Source: Mucilaginibacter sp. SJ (GTDB taxonomy: Bacteria; Bacteroidota; Bacteroidia; Sphingobacteriales; Sphingobacteriaceae). From it: a stretch of 64,000 nt of DNA. The notes beneath the pieces are model-generated. The model was not told the origin of the DNA. It ran no database searches and saw only the letters and a program-made list of their open reading frames with translations. The translations under genes and the position numbers were made by a program. Below are positions 45,826 through 55,621 of this stretch, one piece after another. Each line of letters begins with the position of its first letter. Position 1 is the stretch's first letter. Where the stretch lies: the NCBI RefSeq assembly GCF_028993635.1, contig NZ_CP118631.1, positions 1,488,001 to 1,552,000 of the forward strand, read 5' to 3'.

Positions 45826-48800
45826 TTAAAGACTAACATTAACACCTAACAGGAAAGTACGTGGTTTTGGATAATCATAAAACTGGATACCCTGGGTGAA
45901 GTTGCTTGAGGCATTGTATGTTGATACCTCTGGATCATAACCGGTGTATTTGGTTATCAGGAACAGGTTTTGTGCCTGCGCATACACCCTTAAACGGCTT
46001 AACTTTAACTTTTTAAGAATATTGTCATTAAAAGTATAACCAAGTGTTACCGCCCTGCCGCGAATAAAATTACCGCTTTCAACTTTGGTTGAATAAATTT
46101 CGGTTTGATAACGCACATAAGCGGGCCTGCTTTCGGCAATGCTGGTATTTTGGTTAGTCGGTGTCCAGGCGTTAAGTACAGTAGCATAGCTGTTTGCCTG
46201 ACCAGTGCGGTCCTGGCCCGAGTGGCGGGTAAGGTTCATGATCTGATTACCGTAATTAAATTGCAGATCAACACCCAGGTCAACGTTTTTGTAACGGAAG
46301 TTGTTGCTGAAAGTACCATAACCATCAGGTATTGATTTACCTAATACCACTTTATCGTCAGCGCTAACTTTGCCATCGCCATTGGTATCCTGTATTTTCA
46401 GGTCGCCTGGTAACAAGCCATATTTAGCAGCTTCGGTAGCCTCAGCAGTTCCCCAGGTTCCAAGCACTTTGTAACCATAAAAACTACCGGCCGGAAGACC
46501 AACCCGCATCAGGTTAAATTGCGAAAGGAAAGTTGGAGCAAGGAAGATATCATCATTAGATGCACCTAACTGCAGGATCTTATTTTTCAGGAAAGAAATA
46601 TTAAATGTAGTATTCCAGGTAAAATCCTGTGTTTTTATAGGAGTAGCATTGATCGTGAATTCGAGACCTTTGTTTTGCAGCTTACCTATATTTTTATACA
46701 CGGTTTGAAAACCGCTTGTTTCTGGCAGCGGTGCATTTAAAAGCAATGCTTTTGTCTTTTTCAGATAAGCATCTGCTTCAATGTTTAAACGATTGTTAAA
46801 CAAGCCCAATGAAAAGCCCAAATCATACTCCGCGGTTTTTTCCCATTGCAGATCCTCGTTACCTATCGAGGTTTGCGTAGTACCTACCGCACTGTTGCCG
46901 CCAAAGGCGTAGCCAACCGTATTAATGTTTGCGAGCGAACGGTACTCACCAATTTCGGAGTTACCGGTCAAGCCGTAGCTCAACCTTAATTTAAGGTCGG
47001 ATATAGTTTTATTGTTTTTTAAGAAATCTTCCTGAGATACGCGCCATGCAAACGCCGCAGAAGGGAAAAAGCCGTACTTTTTATTAGTACCAAAACGTGA
47101 GGAGCCGTCTTCACGTCCCGTTAAAGTTAACAGGTATTTCTCGTTGTAATTATAGTTCAATCTGGCAAAAAACGACTGCATTTGCCATGCATCATAATCA
47201 GACTCTGGCTTATTAGGTACAATACCGGCAGATAGGTTATAATATTCATAAAAATCGTCAGATAATGTACCCGTTGATCCTTTTAAACGAAGTTGCTGGT
47301 AGTTTTGACGTTCAGCACCTGCAACAAGGTTTATAGAATGTACCTTGTTAAAGGTTTTGTTGTAAGTAAAATAGTTTTGCCATTGCCAAAACGTCCTGTT
47401 AAACTCCTCTATTGAGGCCGAGCTATAGCTTTGACCTGCAACCGGACCACCAACAAGACCGCTTTGCGAAGCCGGGTTATAATTAGCAGATGTAGTTACA
47501 CCTAAAACGCTGCGGAATTCAAGACCTGGCAGCAGGTTTAAATTCAAATAACCATTACCGCTGAAGATACGGTTACGGGTAAGTGACTGAATTTCGTTGG
47601 CTTGTGCTACCGGGTTATCACCGCCTTCAAGGTTAGGATAATCGGTACGTTTACCATAAGTTCCGTCAGGGTATTTAACAGGAATAAAAGGCACCATCTC
47701 AATCAACATACGCGGAATGTTGTTGCCGCCTGTACCCTGATCCTGGTTACGGCCATCCTGGTAGTTGTAGTTTAATGTAGCACCAACTTTTACCCATGGT
47801 TTTATCTGGTTATCAACCGTTAAACGCACATTATAACGTTTCAGATAGCTGTTAAGGATAATACCTTCATCATCGGCATAGTTCAGGAACAAGCCATAGT
47901 TTACATTTTCGGCACCACCGGTGAACGAAACGTTGTGGTTTTGGCTTACCGAAGTACGTGTTGTGGCTTTTTGCCAGTCAACATCATACAATGGATTCAA
48001 ATTTTGATCGAACAGTTTACCGATAAGGGCTGTTCTTTGCGTTACCGGGTTACGGTCGGTATAGTCGCCCGCAGCCCAGCCGGTAGGGTCATATTTTTTG
48101 ATATTGGCGTAAGAAACATCCTCAATCTGCATAAACTGTTTTGAGTTAAGAACGGGTATCTCCTTAAACATATGATTTACTGCCATATAGGCATCATATG
48201 AAATAGTACCACCTTTTTTACCTCTTTTGGTAGTAACCAAAATTACGCCGTTTGCACCACGGGTACCATAAATAGCAGTTGATGAAGCATCCTTCAAAAC
48301 GTCGATAGATTCGATATCGTTAGGGTTGATGGCATTACCGCCTTCAGTCCAAACCACGCCATCTACAACATATAACGGATCGGTATTGGTATTGATAGAA
48401 CTGTAACCACGGATACGGATCTTGGTTGCACCGCCTGGTGCGCCAGAGTTACTTGATACGTTCACGCCGGCAATTTTACCAGACAATTCCTGCTCAAGAT
48501 TGGTTTGCGGACGCTCCTGTAATTGCTTTGCGCCTACGCTACCTACCGAACCGGTAAGGTCTACCTTTCTGGCAGTACCGTAACCAACTACAACCACCTC
48601 GCTCAAGGCTTTGGGCTCTTCTGTCAAAACAACATCAATCTGGCTTTTGCCGCCAATAGGTACTTCTTTGGTGGTATATCCGATAAATGTAAATACCAGT
48701 GTACCATTACCATCGGGTGCATTAATGTTGTATTTACCGTTAACATCAGTCTGTACACCAACATTGGTGCCTTTTACCTTAACAGTAACACCCGGGAGTG

Positions 48801-49227
48801 GGCCTTTGGCATCGCTTACCGTACCCGTTACCTTAATCGGGGCAACAGCTACCTGGGATACAATGGGCTCATCCTTCTTTTTAACAACAATGGTTTGATC
48901 AAAAATTTTGTAGGTAAGCGGCTGATCTTTAAAGCATTGATCAAGCGCATTCTCTATAGATACGTTTGCAACTTCAATGTTGATTGCTCCGGCCTTTGAT
49001 ACATCCTGCTTATCATACATGAAATGATAACCTGTTTGTTTTTCAATGGAGCGGAGTACTTTTTCAACGGTAGTGTTTTTTTGGTGCAAAGTAACTATCT
49101 GGCTATAACTTTTGGCACTCACATTGGTAAGGGCCGCAATTATAATAAAGGCAGTTAGCTTCATGGCCAATATAAATTTGCGTAATTGAGGCCATGCCAA
49201 AGGCGTGGCCTTAGAATTAAAATTCAT
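45826..49227 (-). CDS. SusC/RagA-type TonB-dependent transporter with STN domain
   Basis: The 1133-residue outer-membrane receptor has a signal segment, an STN domain at about 51-115 (TTVEKVLRSIEKQTGYHFMY), a carboxypeptidase-regulatory-like repeat at about 132-203 (VTGTVSDAKGPLPGVTV), the SusC tag SEVVVVGYGTARKVDLTGSV, a plug domain to about 345 and a 22-strand barrel. The STN domain marks it as a signalling receptor that passes occupancy to the FecR anti-sigma factor upstream. It imports the glycan bound by SusD. Confidence 0.93.
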   Translation of the reverse strand: MNFNSKATPLAWPQLRKFILAMKLTAFIIIAALTNVSAKSYSQIVTLHQKNTTVEKVLRSIEKQTGYHFMYDKQDVSKAGAINIEVANVSIENALDQCFKDQPLTYKIFDQTIVVKKKDEPIVSQVAVAPIKVTGTVSDAKGPLPGVTVKVKGTNVGVQTDVNGKYNINAPDGNGTLVFTFIGYTTKEVPIGGKSQIDVVLTEEPKALSEVVVVGYGTARKVDLTGSVGSVGAKQLQERPQTNLEQELSGKIAGVNVSSNSGAPGGATKIRIRGYSSINTNTDPLYVVDGVVWTEGGNAINPNDIESIDVLKDASSTAIYGTRGANGVILVTTKRGKKGGTISYDAYMAVNHMFKEIPVLNSKQFMQIEDVSYANIKKYDPTGWAAGDYTDRNPVTQRTALIGKLFDQNLNPLYDVDWQKATTRTSVSQNHNVSFTGGAENVNYGLFLNYADDEGIILNSYLKRYNVRLTVDNQIKPWVKVGATLNYNYQDGRNQDQGTGGNNIPRMLIEMVPFIPVKYPDGTYGKRTDYPNLEGGDNPVAQANEIQSLTRNRIFSGNGYLNLNLLPGLEFRSVLGVTTSANYNPASQSGLVGGPVAGQSYSSASIEEFNRTFWQWQNYFTYNKTFNKVHSINLVAGAERQNYQQLRLKGSTGTLSDDFYEYYNLSAGIVPNKPESDYDAWQMQSFFARLNYNYNEKYLLTLTGREDGSSRFGTNKKYGFFPSAAFAWRVSQEDFLKNNKTISDLKLRLSYGLTGNSEIGEYRSLANINTVGYAFGGNSAVGTTQTSIGNEDLQWEKTAEYDLGFSLGLFNNRLNIEADAYLKKTKALLLNAPLPETSGFQTVYKNIGKLQNKGLEFTINATPIKTQDFTWNTTFNISFLKNKILQLGASNDDIFLAPTFLSQFNLMRVGLPAGSFYGYKVLGTWGTAEATEAAKYGLLPGDLKIQDTNGDGKVSADDKVVLGKSIPDGYGTFSNNFRYKNVDLGVDLQFNYGNQIMNLTRHSGQDRTGQANSYATVLNAWTPTNQNTSIAESRPAYVRYQTEIYSTKVESGNFIRGRAVTLGYTFNDNILKKLKLSRLRVYAQAQNLFLITKYTGYDPEVSTYNASSNFTQGIQFYDYPKPRTFLLGVNVSL

Positions 49228-49501
49228 AAGTTTGTAGAGTTTGGGTTAAACATTAACTTTCAATTCATCGATTGTAGAAATTTGGGACCCAGATGTTTAT
49301 GCCGGGAACGTACTGCGAATACTTCCCGGTTTTTTCATATGCTGGTTTTGGAATTTGATACACATGTTTGAACGCATGATAAACCGTTTTACCAATTTGA
49401 TCCCAGGGGGCGGGCTAACTTATCTCAGGTATTTCTTCCATCATAGGGTTGTTTAAATTGTTAACAATTGGTTGCTTAATATAGTAGGTATAATAATTAT
49501 G
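49228..49501. promoter_or_regulatory. region between FecR and SusC genes
   Basis: A 274-bp AT-rich stretch without a gene. By analogy with other loci the sigma-dependent promoter of susC lies here; no motif could be fixed. Confidence 0.4.
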
Positions 49502-50695
49502 CTATTGCTGTATGGTAATGCGCTTATTTTCAATTTTAAATTTTATCCCGGCGTAGCCAAGCATATTCATTAATTGAGATGCTTTTACATTTCGGGAAAT
49601 CCGGCCTGTAAATTCGCGCTGGGGTATTTTGCCTTCGTAGGCCACCTCAACATCATACCAACGGGCAGCCTGCCTCATAATGGCATCTATCCCCGCATCT
49701 CTGAATTGAAAAATGCCATCTTTCCAGGCTATTTCATCATCTACATCAACATCGTTAAGTAGCTTGAGCTTGCCGGCTTTATTGAGCACAGCCTGCTGTC
49801 CGGGTTTTAAAATACCGTTTGCAGTGCCATTGCTTATTTTTATTGAGCCTTCTAATAATGTGGTTTTCATTTCGGTCTCGTCACTGTAGGCCATGATATT
49901 AAAATGCGTACCTAAAACCTCAACTGTTGTGTTATCGGATTTAACTCTGAAAGGCATCTGCGGATTTTTGGCAACCTCAAAGTAAGCTTCGCCGGTGATG
50001 GTGACCTCGCGCGTTTTGCCCGTAAACCTTGTTGGAAAGCTTAATGATGATGCCGAATTTAAACAAACCTTGCTCCCATCCGGCAAAACCAGCTGATATT
50101 GGCCGCCACGCGGAGTTGAGATAGTATTTATAACCGGAGCATCGGCATTAGTACCGGCTTCATATACCAGCTGACCGTTGCGGGTTTTATTGATCTTAGT
50201 GGTACCCTGTTGTGCCAGCAAACCATTTTGTGCACTATCAAGCGTAATAGTTTTACCGCTGGCCAGGGTTAAAATGGCTTTGTTACCGCCCGGTAAAGCA
50301 TCATTTTTAGTACGCGTTTTGGCAATACTTTTTTTTGCAACAATCTGTTTTTTTTGATTGTTGTAAATGTAAGCGCCAAACCCAACAAGAAATAAGAATG
50401 AAACAGCAACACCTAACCTTCTCCACATTAAATTATTATTCCTTATCTGCACTTGAGCGGGCTGTTCGGTATTAGCCCTCAAGATACCGGCAAGCATGTC
50501 TTCACTTTTCGACCGGTCAAAAAGCGGCCCGTTATCGTCAAGCTTATCCCAGACATGATGTATGAGCGATGCCAGCTCCGCATCAGTTGCCGATGAATTG
50601 ATGATCTCAAATAATTCATCGCGCTCGGCTGGCGTAGCAGTGCCGTTATAATAAGTGTTAAACAAATAATCAAGCCGGGCGTAAATTTCGCTCAT
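49502..50695 (-). CDS. FecR-family anti-sigma factor
   Basis: The 397-residue inner-membrane protein has a cytoplasmic N-terminus (about 1-90), one span at 94-111 and a periplasmic FecR domain at about 190-290 containing STPRGGQYQLVLPDGSKVCLNSAS split over its core strands, then a DUF4974 domain to the end. It holds the ECF sigma factor inactive until SusC signals. Confidence 0.92.
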   Translation of the reverse strand: MSEIYARLDYLFNTYYNGTATPAERDELFEIINSSATDAELASLIHHVWDKLDDNGPLFDRSKSEDMLAGILRANTEQPAQVQIRNNNLMWRRLGVAVSFLFLVGFGAYIYNNQKKQIVAKKSIAKTRTKNDALPGGNKAILTLASGKTITLDSAQNGLLAQQGTTKINKTRNGQLVYEAGTNADAPVINTISTPRGGQYQLVLPDGSKVCLNSASSLSFPTRFTGKTREVTITGEAYFEVAKNPQMPFRVKSDNTTVEVLGTHFNIMAYSDETEMKTTLLEGSIKISNGTANGILKPGQQAVLNKAGKLKLLNDVDVDDEIAWKDGIFQFRDAGIDAIMRQAARWYDVEVAYEGKIPQREFTGRISRNVKASQLMNMLGYAGIKFKIENKRITIQQ

Positions 50696-50788
50696 AGTAA
50701 CTGTTTTTCGGTATAACTGTATAATTGGCTACAGCAAGTTGGGGCAGATCTCATATACATGACACCTGTTAGATTAAAAAAGGGGGTA

Positions 50789-51391
50789 TTACTTTTTAAA
50801 AAAAATAAAAAAATGAATCAGCGCCATTACTAACGCTATTGCCTCCATATGTTCATGCACATAATCTTTTATAGACGTGGTGGCAATTTGAAGGTATTTC
50901 TTTACGGTTTCGCGCGATAGCTCGAGCTCATCGGCAATTTCATGATACTTTAAGCGGTTATGCCTGCTCATGAGGTAAACCTTTTGCTGCTGAGGCGGCA
51001 GCTGATCAATGGCCTCATCAATCAAATTATAATAATGATCTGTTTCCTGTACTTCGGCATTAAAAGGTACAATACGGGTTTCTTCCAACTCTTTAAGCTG
51101 CATCTGCTCGCGGGCAACTTTGCGTAAACAGTTTAAAGCATGATTTTTTGAAATTACAAACAGGTAAGCTTTGAAATTATCAACCCCCGTAAGCGTTTCG
51201 CGGGTCATCCAGATCTTCATAAACACATCCTGTACAACCTCTTCAGCCAGTTCAGCAGAATGGGTTATACGCAAGATATGAACGCCTAAACGCTGGTGAT
51301 AAACAGAAAACAATTGACGAAAAGCAAACTCATTACCCTGAGCCACTTGCAAAAGCAGTTCCTTCTCATTTGATTGAGTAAATTCAAACAT
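50789..51391 (-). CDS. ECF sigma factor of the Bacteroidota PUL type
   Basis: A 200-residue sigma factor. Region 2 has FRQLFSVYHQRLGVHILRI and EEVVQDVFMKIWM; region 4 has LPPQQQKVYLMSRHNRLKYHEIADELELSRETVKKYL. The hydrophobic C-terminus (IALVMALIHFFIFF) is a common feature in this subgroup. It is upstream of FecR and should drive transcription of the SusCD operon. Confidence 0.92.
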   Translation of the reverse strand: MFEFTQSNEKELLLQVAQGNEFAFRQLFSVYHQRLGVHILRITHSAELAEEVVQDVFMKIWMTRETLTGVDNFKAYLFVISKNHALNCLRKVAREQMQLKELEETRIVPFNAEVQETDHYYNLIDEAIDQLPPQQQKVYLMSRHNRLKYHEIADELELSRETVKKYLQIATTSIKDYVHEHMEAIALVMALIHFFIFFKK

Positions 51392-51599
51392 AGGCTAATG
51401 TATGGTTGCTGCAAATATTATAAAATTCGCAGTATTTGCAGCATTAATAATTATATCGATGAAACCAACGTATAACTGTAAAGAAATTGAAAATGTTTGA
51501 AAAAATATAAAACGGTCGCATTTCTTAAAGTTGTTTAACTATTAAGTATATATTAAATAAATGTCAATCAGTACAATGGTGTTGGCAAACCATCTAAAT
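51392..51599. promoter_or_regulatory. intergenic region before the sigma factor gene
   Basis: AT-rich 208 bp upstream of the ECF gene. It should hold its promoter; nothing specific was fixed. Confidence 0.3.
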
Positions 51600-52613
51600 T
51601 TACAACCCCTTTAATACCCCTATTGTATATTCCACCTGTTCGGCATGCACATCTAAATGAGTTACAAAGCGGATCCGGTTTTTATCTGTGTCGCTGGCCC
51701 TAATGCCTTTTTCTGCAAGTTTGGCAAGCACCGCAACAGCCGGTTCAACCGTATCAAATAAAACAATATTGGTTTCAACCGGAATTACATTGCTTACCCA
51801 CGGCAAGCGGCCCAGTTCCTCGCCGAGAATACGCGCGTGGGCATGGTCTGTCTTCAAGCGTTCAACATGATGATCAAGCGCATAAATCCCCGCGGCAGCT
51901 AAAAAGCCTGCCTGGCGCATACCGCCACCCAATACCTTGCGGATACGACGGGCATATTTGATAGTTTCCTCATCAGCTAATAAAACCGAGCCTACGGGTG
52001 CGCCTAATCCTTTAGAAAGGCAAACTGAAATCCCATTAAAATATTGACCGTAATCAACTGCTGCATCACCTGTGTGGGTAAGCGCGTTAAAGATCCGGGC
52101 ACCATCAAGGTGAAGCTTTAAACCTTTCTCGCGGCACAGGCCGGCAATGGGTTTGATATGTTCAAGCGTATAGCAACTGCCGCCGCCCTTATTAACCGTG
52201 TTCTCGAGCACCACCAAACTGGTATGTGGGTAATGGATGTTTTCGGCATTGATCTCCGGCTCTATCATTTCGGGCGTAAGGATGCCCCGGTAACCATTCA
52301 ACAACCGGGTTGATACTGCCGAATTAAAAGCAATGCCCCCGCCCTCGTACCTGTAAACATGTGCGGTTTGATCGGCAATAAGCTCATCAAGCGGCTGGGT
52401 AAAACATTTAATTGCTATCTGGTTGGTCATGGTGCCCGACGGGCAAAAAATAGCAGCTTCCATACCAAACATAGCGGCAGCTTTAGCTTCAAGGGCATTT
52501 ATGGTTTCGTCTTCGCCAAAAACATCATCCCCTACTTTGGCGCTCCACATAGCTTCAAGCATGCCTGGGGTTGGCTTGGTTACAGTATCGCTTCGGAAAT
52601 CAACAGTGATCAT
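51600..52613 (-). CDS. low-specificity threonine aldolase
   Basis: The 337-residue PLP enzyme has DFRSDTVTKPT at its N-terminus, a GDDVFGED segment, HLDGARIFNA with Asp170, and SVCLSKGLGAPVGSV with Schiff-base Lys201. It cleaves L-threonine and allo-threonine to glycine and acetaldehyde. It is the usual length. It is divergent from the next gene with 49 bp between them. Confidence 0.9.
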   Translation of the reverse strand: MITVDFRSDTVTKPTPGMLEAMWSAKVGDDVFGEDETINALEAKAAAMFGMEAAIFCPSGTMTNQIAIKCFTQPLDELIADQTAHVYRYEGGGIAFNSAVSTRLLNGYRGILTPEMIEPEINAENIHYPHTSLVVLENTVNKGGGSCYTLEHIKPIAGLCREKGLKLHLDGARIFNALTHTGDAAVDYGQYFNGISVCLSKGLGAPVGSVLLADEETIKYARRIRKVLGGGMRQAGFLAAAGIYALDHHVERLKTDHAHARILGEELGRLPWVSNVIPVETNIVLFDTVEPAVAVLAKLAEKGIRASDTDKNRIRFVTHLDVHAEQVEYTIGVLKGL

Positions 52614-52662
52614 ATTAAAAAGTTAAAATTTGCGTTCTTTGTATCAGAATTCAGAACTCGTT

Positions 52663-53346
52663 ATGCGCTCAATTTTAATCATTTTATTTTTCATGCTGTG
52701 TTTTGTATCAGCAAAATCGCAAAAATGGCAACAGGGTAGCTTTACTGATGTAAAGGGCAACCGCGAAACCGGGCTGATCCGCGCTAATCCTTCTGGAAAA
52801 GGGCCAATAAAAGGTGAAGGTTTCATTGAGTTTAAGGAAAACGAAAAAACCAATCCATATAAATTAAGCGCCAGCGATTTAAGATCGTATGTTATTGGTC
52901 AGGACAGCTTTGTTGTGGCGCATGCCCCGGCAAATGAATCGTGGACCAAGGAAGAAACCGACTTTGTAAAAGTAGTGCTTGATGAGCCGGTGAAACTGTT
53001 CATGGCAAAAGGTGGTAAAGGCGGAGGAGGCAGTGGCTTTGGTATTACACCAGGGATATCAGCAGGCTACGGAAGCGGTGGTTACGGCGGCGGAATTGGC
53101 GGCGGCATCGGCATTAACCTTGGCGGCGGCGGTGGCCGGGGCGGAAGTTCAAAAACAACCTATTATTATGGTGAAACCACTGCAGGTATGAAACGCCTCA
53201 CCGATGAAAATTTTGAAGATATTATGAGCGATATCATGGGAGATGAACCCGACCTTGTTGATCAGATCCATGAGCATAAATACAATCTTAAGAATATCGA
53301 TAAGCTCATTGCCAAATTTGACGAACTACAAAAAGCAAGGCAATAG
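52663..53346 (+). CDS. secreted glycine-rich hypothetical protein
   Basis: The start at ATG 52663 begins a signal peptide (LIILFFMLCFVSAKSQ). The 227-residue product has an N-terminal globular part with KWQQGSFTDVKGNRETG, a run of about 45 residues very rich in glycine (GGKGGGGSGFG, GYGGGIGGGIG), and a C-terminal helical LIAKFDELQKARQ end. It is not recognised; it may be a surface or envelope protein. The Gly-rich part is interrupted by Ile and Asn. Confidence 0.6.
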   Translation: MRSILIILFFMLCFVSAKSQKWQQGSFTDVKGNRETGLIRANPSGKGPIKGEGFIEFKENEKTNPYKLSASDLRSYVIGQDSFVVAHAPANESWTKEETDFVKVVLDEPVKLFMAKGGKGGGGSGFGITPGISAGYGSGGYGGGIGGGIGINLGGGGGRGGSSKTTYYYGETTAGMKRLTDENFEDIMSDIMGDEPDLVDQIHEHKYNLKNIDKLIAKFDELQKARQ

Positions 53347-53354
53347 ATAGAGAT

Positions 53355-53398
53355 TAACCCTGAAACCTTACAAAGTAAAATTTCGTAAGGCTGGGTTT
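53355..53398 (+). terminator. probable terminator after the glycine-rich gene
   Basis: AACCC/GGGTT and CCTTAC/GTAAGG arms at 53356-53397 form a two-part stem, followed by TTTTA. The helix is interrupted by mismatches. Confidence 0.45.
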
Positions 53399-53838
53399 TA
53401 TCAAGATGTAAAAAAGATGACTTGAAAAGATCAGATCGTTTTTTTGGAACAATGTACAATAGCATTCTCAGACAAAGATGTCTCAAATCTTATGTCTTAC
53501 ATCTCAAATCTAATAGTGGCGTTGCCTGCGGCCGGGCTATCCGCTCATACTGCACAGGCCTTAGCCACGGGCCGGTATCCGCTACTATCCCTAACGCAAA
53601 ATCCACTTCTTTTGGCCTCCATTCAGAGTTTAAAACACGATAAAAAACGGTCCCTCCTCTCTTTTTCCCTCCTGAACATCACATGTTTAAGCACAAATAT
53701 TAATAAATCAAAACTATTTTGCGTAATTAAAAGTTATTAAACTATAGTAATTCACCAAATAAATAACTCTTAATTAATTTATATCGATAAAAACGACTAC
53801 TCATTACATTTTAATTCACTAAAAAAACAGAAAGAAAG
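53399..53838. other. intergenic region with a GC-rich block
   Basis: No convincing gene. At about 53520-53600 there is a GC-rich block (GCGGCCGGGCTATCCGC, then GGCCGGTATCCGCTACTATCCC) in otherwise AT-rich DNA, which reads like a fragment of an intergenic repeat or a worn-out gene. The end upstream of the fasciclin gene is AT-rich and should hold its promoter. Confidence 0.4.
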
Positions 53839-54423
53839 ATGAACATGAAAAAGTCAGTTTTAATAGCCGTTGCTTCGTTAGCTATTGGTTTTTTGTCAAA
53901 CAAGGCAATAGCCCAAACACAGGATACAACCAAAAAGGATACTACTAAAGCAACTGCTGCTCCTGCAACATCAACTGCCGCCTCAGGCGATGTGGTTGGT
54001 GTGATGTCAACCTCAACTAACTACGCGCCAATGGCCCTTGCAATAAAATCAGCTCAGCTTGAGCCAACATTGCAGGCACCCGGCCCGTTCACCATATTTG
54101 CCCCCAATGATGTAGCTTTCAGCAAATTGCCCAAAGCACAATTTGATGCCCTGATGAAGGATCCGGCCAAATTTGCCCCTATATTGAAATATCACGTAGT
54201 AGCGGGCAAATACACCAAAACCGATATCATTAAAGCCTTAGGTGCAGGTAAAGGCAAAGCCGATCTGAAAACCATCGACGGACAAACTTTGCATTTATCC
54301 GTAAACGATAAAAGCAATTTGCAGATCACCGACGCCAAAGGCAATGCTGTATTGGTTACCGCGTTTGATACAGAGGCAAGCAACGGTGTTGTACACGGTA
54401 TTAATGGCGTAATGATGCCTTAA
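53839..54423 (+). CDS. fasciclin (FAS1) domain secreted protein
   Basis: The 194-residue protein has a signal peptide (about 1-25), an Ala/Thr-rich spacer, and a single FAS1 domain from about residue 55. The H1 box is FTIFAPNDVAFSKLP and the H2-like end is HGINGVMMP. FAS1 domains mediate adhesion or matrix binding; most bacterial ones are uncharacterised. An AT-rich leader with AGAAAGAAAG precedes the start. Confidence 0.88.
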   Translation: MNMKKSVLIAVASLAIGFLSNKAIAQTQDTTKKDTTKATAAPATSTAASGDVVGVMSTSTNYAPMALAIKSAQLEPTLQAPGPFTIFAPNDVAFSKLPKAQFDALMKDPAKFAPILKYHVVAGKYTKTDIIKALGAGKGKADLKTIDGQTLHLSVNDKSNLQITDAKGNAVLVTAFDTEASNGVVHGINGVMMP

Positions 54424-54456
54424 TCACAAAATACTTTGTTTAAATTTTAAATCCAC

Positions 54457-54487
54457 GAAAAACCCGGTTATTAAAGCCGGGTTTTTC
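54457..54487. terminator. terminator of the fasciclin gene
   Basis: GAAAAACCCGG (54457-54467) and CCGGGTTTTTC (54477-54487) form a perfect 11-bp stem with a 9-nt loop; the T-run of the 3' arm suits the plus strand, and the mirror image can serve the convergent GNAT gene. Confidence 0.8.
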
Positions 54488-54490
54488 CAT

Positions 54491-55033
54491 TTATGACAGG
54501 CCTTTTAAGTAATCGGCTTTATTCATTCTAAAATCGAGATATGTGCTGCCAGTTTCCGCATCTGTAAAATCTCCCGTAAGCGAAAAACCTGTTTTCTTCA
54601 ATAACTTCACGGAACTTTCGTTCCCTTGCTTCGGGCAGGCAGTTATCAATTCAAAATGCTGATCATTAAAACCAAAGGCCAAAACCGCTGAAATGGCTTC
54701 CTGCATAAAGCCCTGCCCCTGATAATCAGGGTGGAGTTCATAACCTATTTCTGCACTTTTATTGGCAGCATTAAGGTTCCAGTAACAAATGGTTCCTATC
54801 AGCTCATCCTTGTCTTTTAAGGTTATAGCCCAATAAAAGCCTTCGTTATTACCCACTATAGCCTCTATCTTTTTAATAAATGATAGCGCCTCATCAACAG
54901 TGGTATTAGCAGCACGGTCAAGGTGTTTGTTCACTTCGGCATTGGAGCGGAGAGCCAATATTTGCGGTGCGTCCGACTCAAGTAATCCGCGCAAGCCCAA
55001 ACGGTCGGTATTTAAAATATGCATTCCCATCAT
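54491..55033 (-). CDS. GNAT N-acetyltransferase (RimJ-like)
   Basis: The 180-residue protein starts with LNTDRLGLRGLLESDAPQI and has a GYELHPDYQGQGFMQEAISAV acetyl-CoA loop (Q/RxxGxG/A) and a C-terminal NESSVKLLKKTGFSLTG. This is the RimI/RimJ type that acetylates ribosomal or other N-termini. It begins two bases after the stop of the membrane-protein gene upstream, so the two are probably co-transcribed. Confidence 0.85.
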   Translation of the reverse strand: MMGMHILNTDRLGLRGLLESDAPQILALRSNAEVNKHLDRAANTTVDEALSFIKKIEAIVGNNEGFYWAITLKDKDELIGTICYWNLNAANKSAEIGYELHPDYQGQGFMQEAISAVLAFGFNDQHFELITACPKQGNESSVKLLKKTGFSLTGDFTDAETGSTYLDFRMNKADYLKGLS

Positions 55034-55035
55034 AA

Positions 55036-55521
55036 CTATTTGGATTTCTGGTTTTCCCTATCGGCAATGAAAACTACGGGTAAACCAACGCAAATTATCA
55101 GCGTTAACATCCCGATCAGAATAGTACTTACCGGGATATGATATCCCGGCTTCATGGTTATTTTACTCAGCGGCACAACACCCAAATTCATGATGATCCA
55201 GGCAGCTATCCCGTAAATAACAGCTACGAAATATTTATTGCGCAAGCCATTATAAAAGAAGGAATAAAGCAGAAAAAACACCGCGCTGAATATAAAAGCG
55301 ATCACATAATGAAAAACAACCCCGGCAACTATAATTTCAGCCCCACCTGCAAAAGCCGCCGGTCCGAAAGCGCCGCTGGCAATAAACTTAAAAATAACAC
55401 CAGGGTTTATTTTATAGTTCAGGATCATGGCTGCGAGTCCATCAAGTGTACCCGTTATAAACCCGGCGAACAGGATATTGACAAGTTTACTTTTCTTCTT
55501 CGGGTTTACTTTTTTTAACAT
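55036..55521 (-). CDS. hypothetical membrane protein (four helices)
   Basis: The frame is open to a TTG at 55539, but ATG 55521 before a basic stretch (KKVNPKKKSK) is preferred. The 161-residue protein has four hydrophobic spans and a GTLDGLAAMIL first helix. It resembles small YagU/DUF1440-like membrane proteins in layout, but no motif is decisive. Confidence 0.55.
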   Translation of the reverse strand: MLKKVNPKKKSKLVNILFAGFITGTLDGLAAMILNYKINPGVIFKFIASGAFGPAAFAGGAEIIVAGVVFHYVIAFIFSAVFFLLYSFFYNGLRNKYFVAVIYGIAAWIIMNLGVVPLSKITMKPGYHIPVSTILIGMLTLIICVGLPVVFIADRENQKSK

Positions 55522-55621
55522 GGGAGAAATTTTATCCAAACATAAAATTATTGTTTAAAAAGCTGTTTGTGTAATGAACTTTTTATCGAAAGGATAAGCA
55601 GACATTGCTTATTTTAGTTGC

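Noticed and set aside
53444..53740. 98-residue frame on the plus strand
   Set aside because: It runs through the GC-rich repeat-like block and shows no domain or plausible start site.
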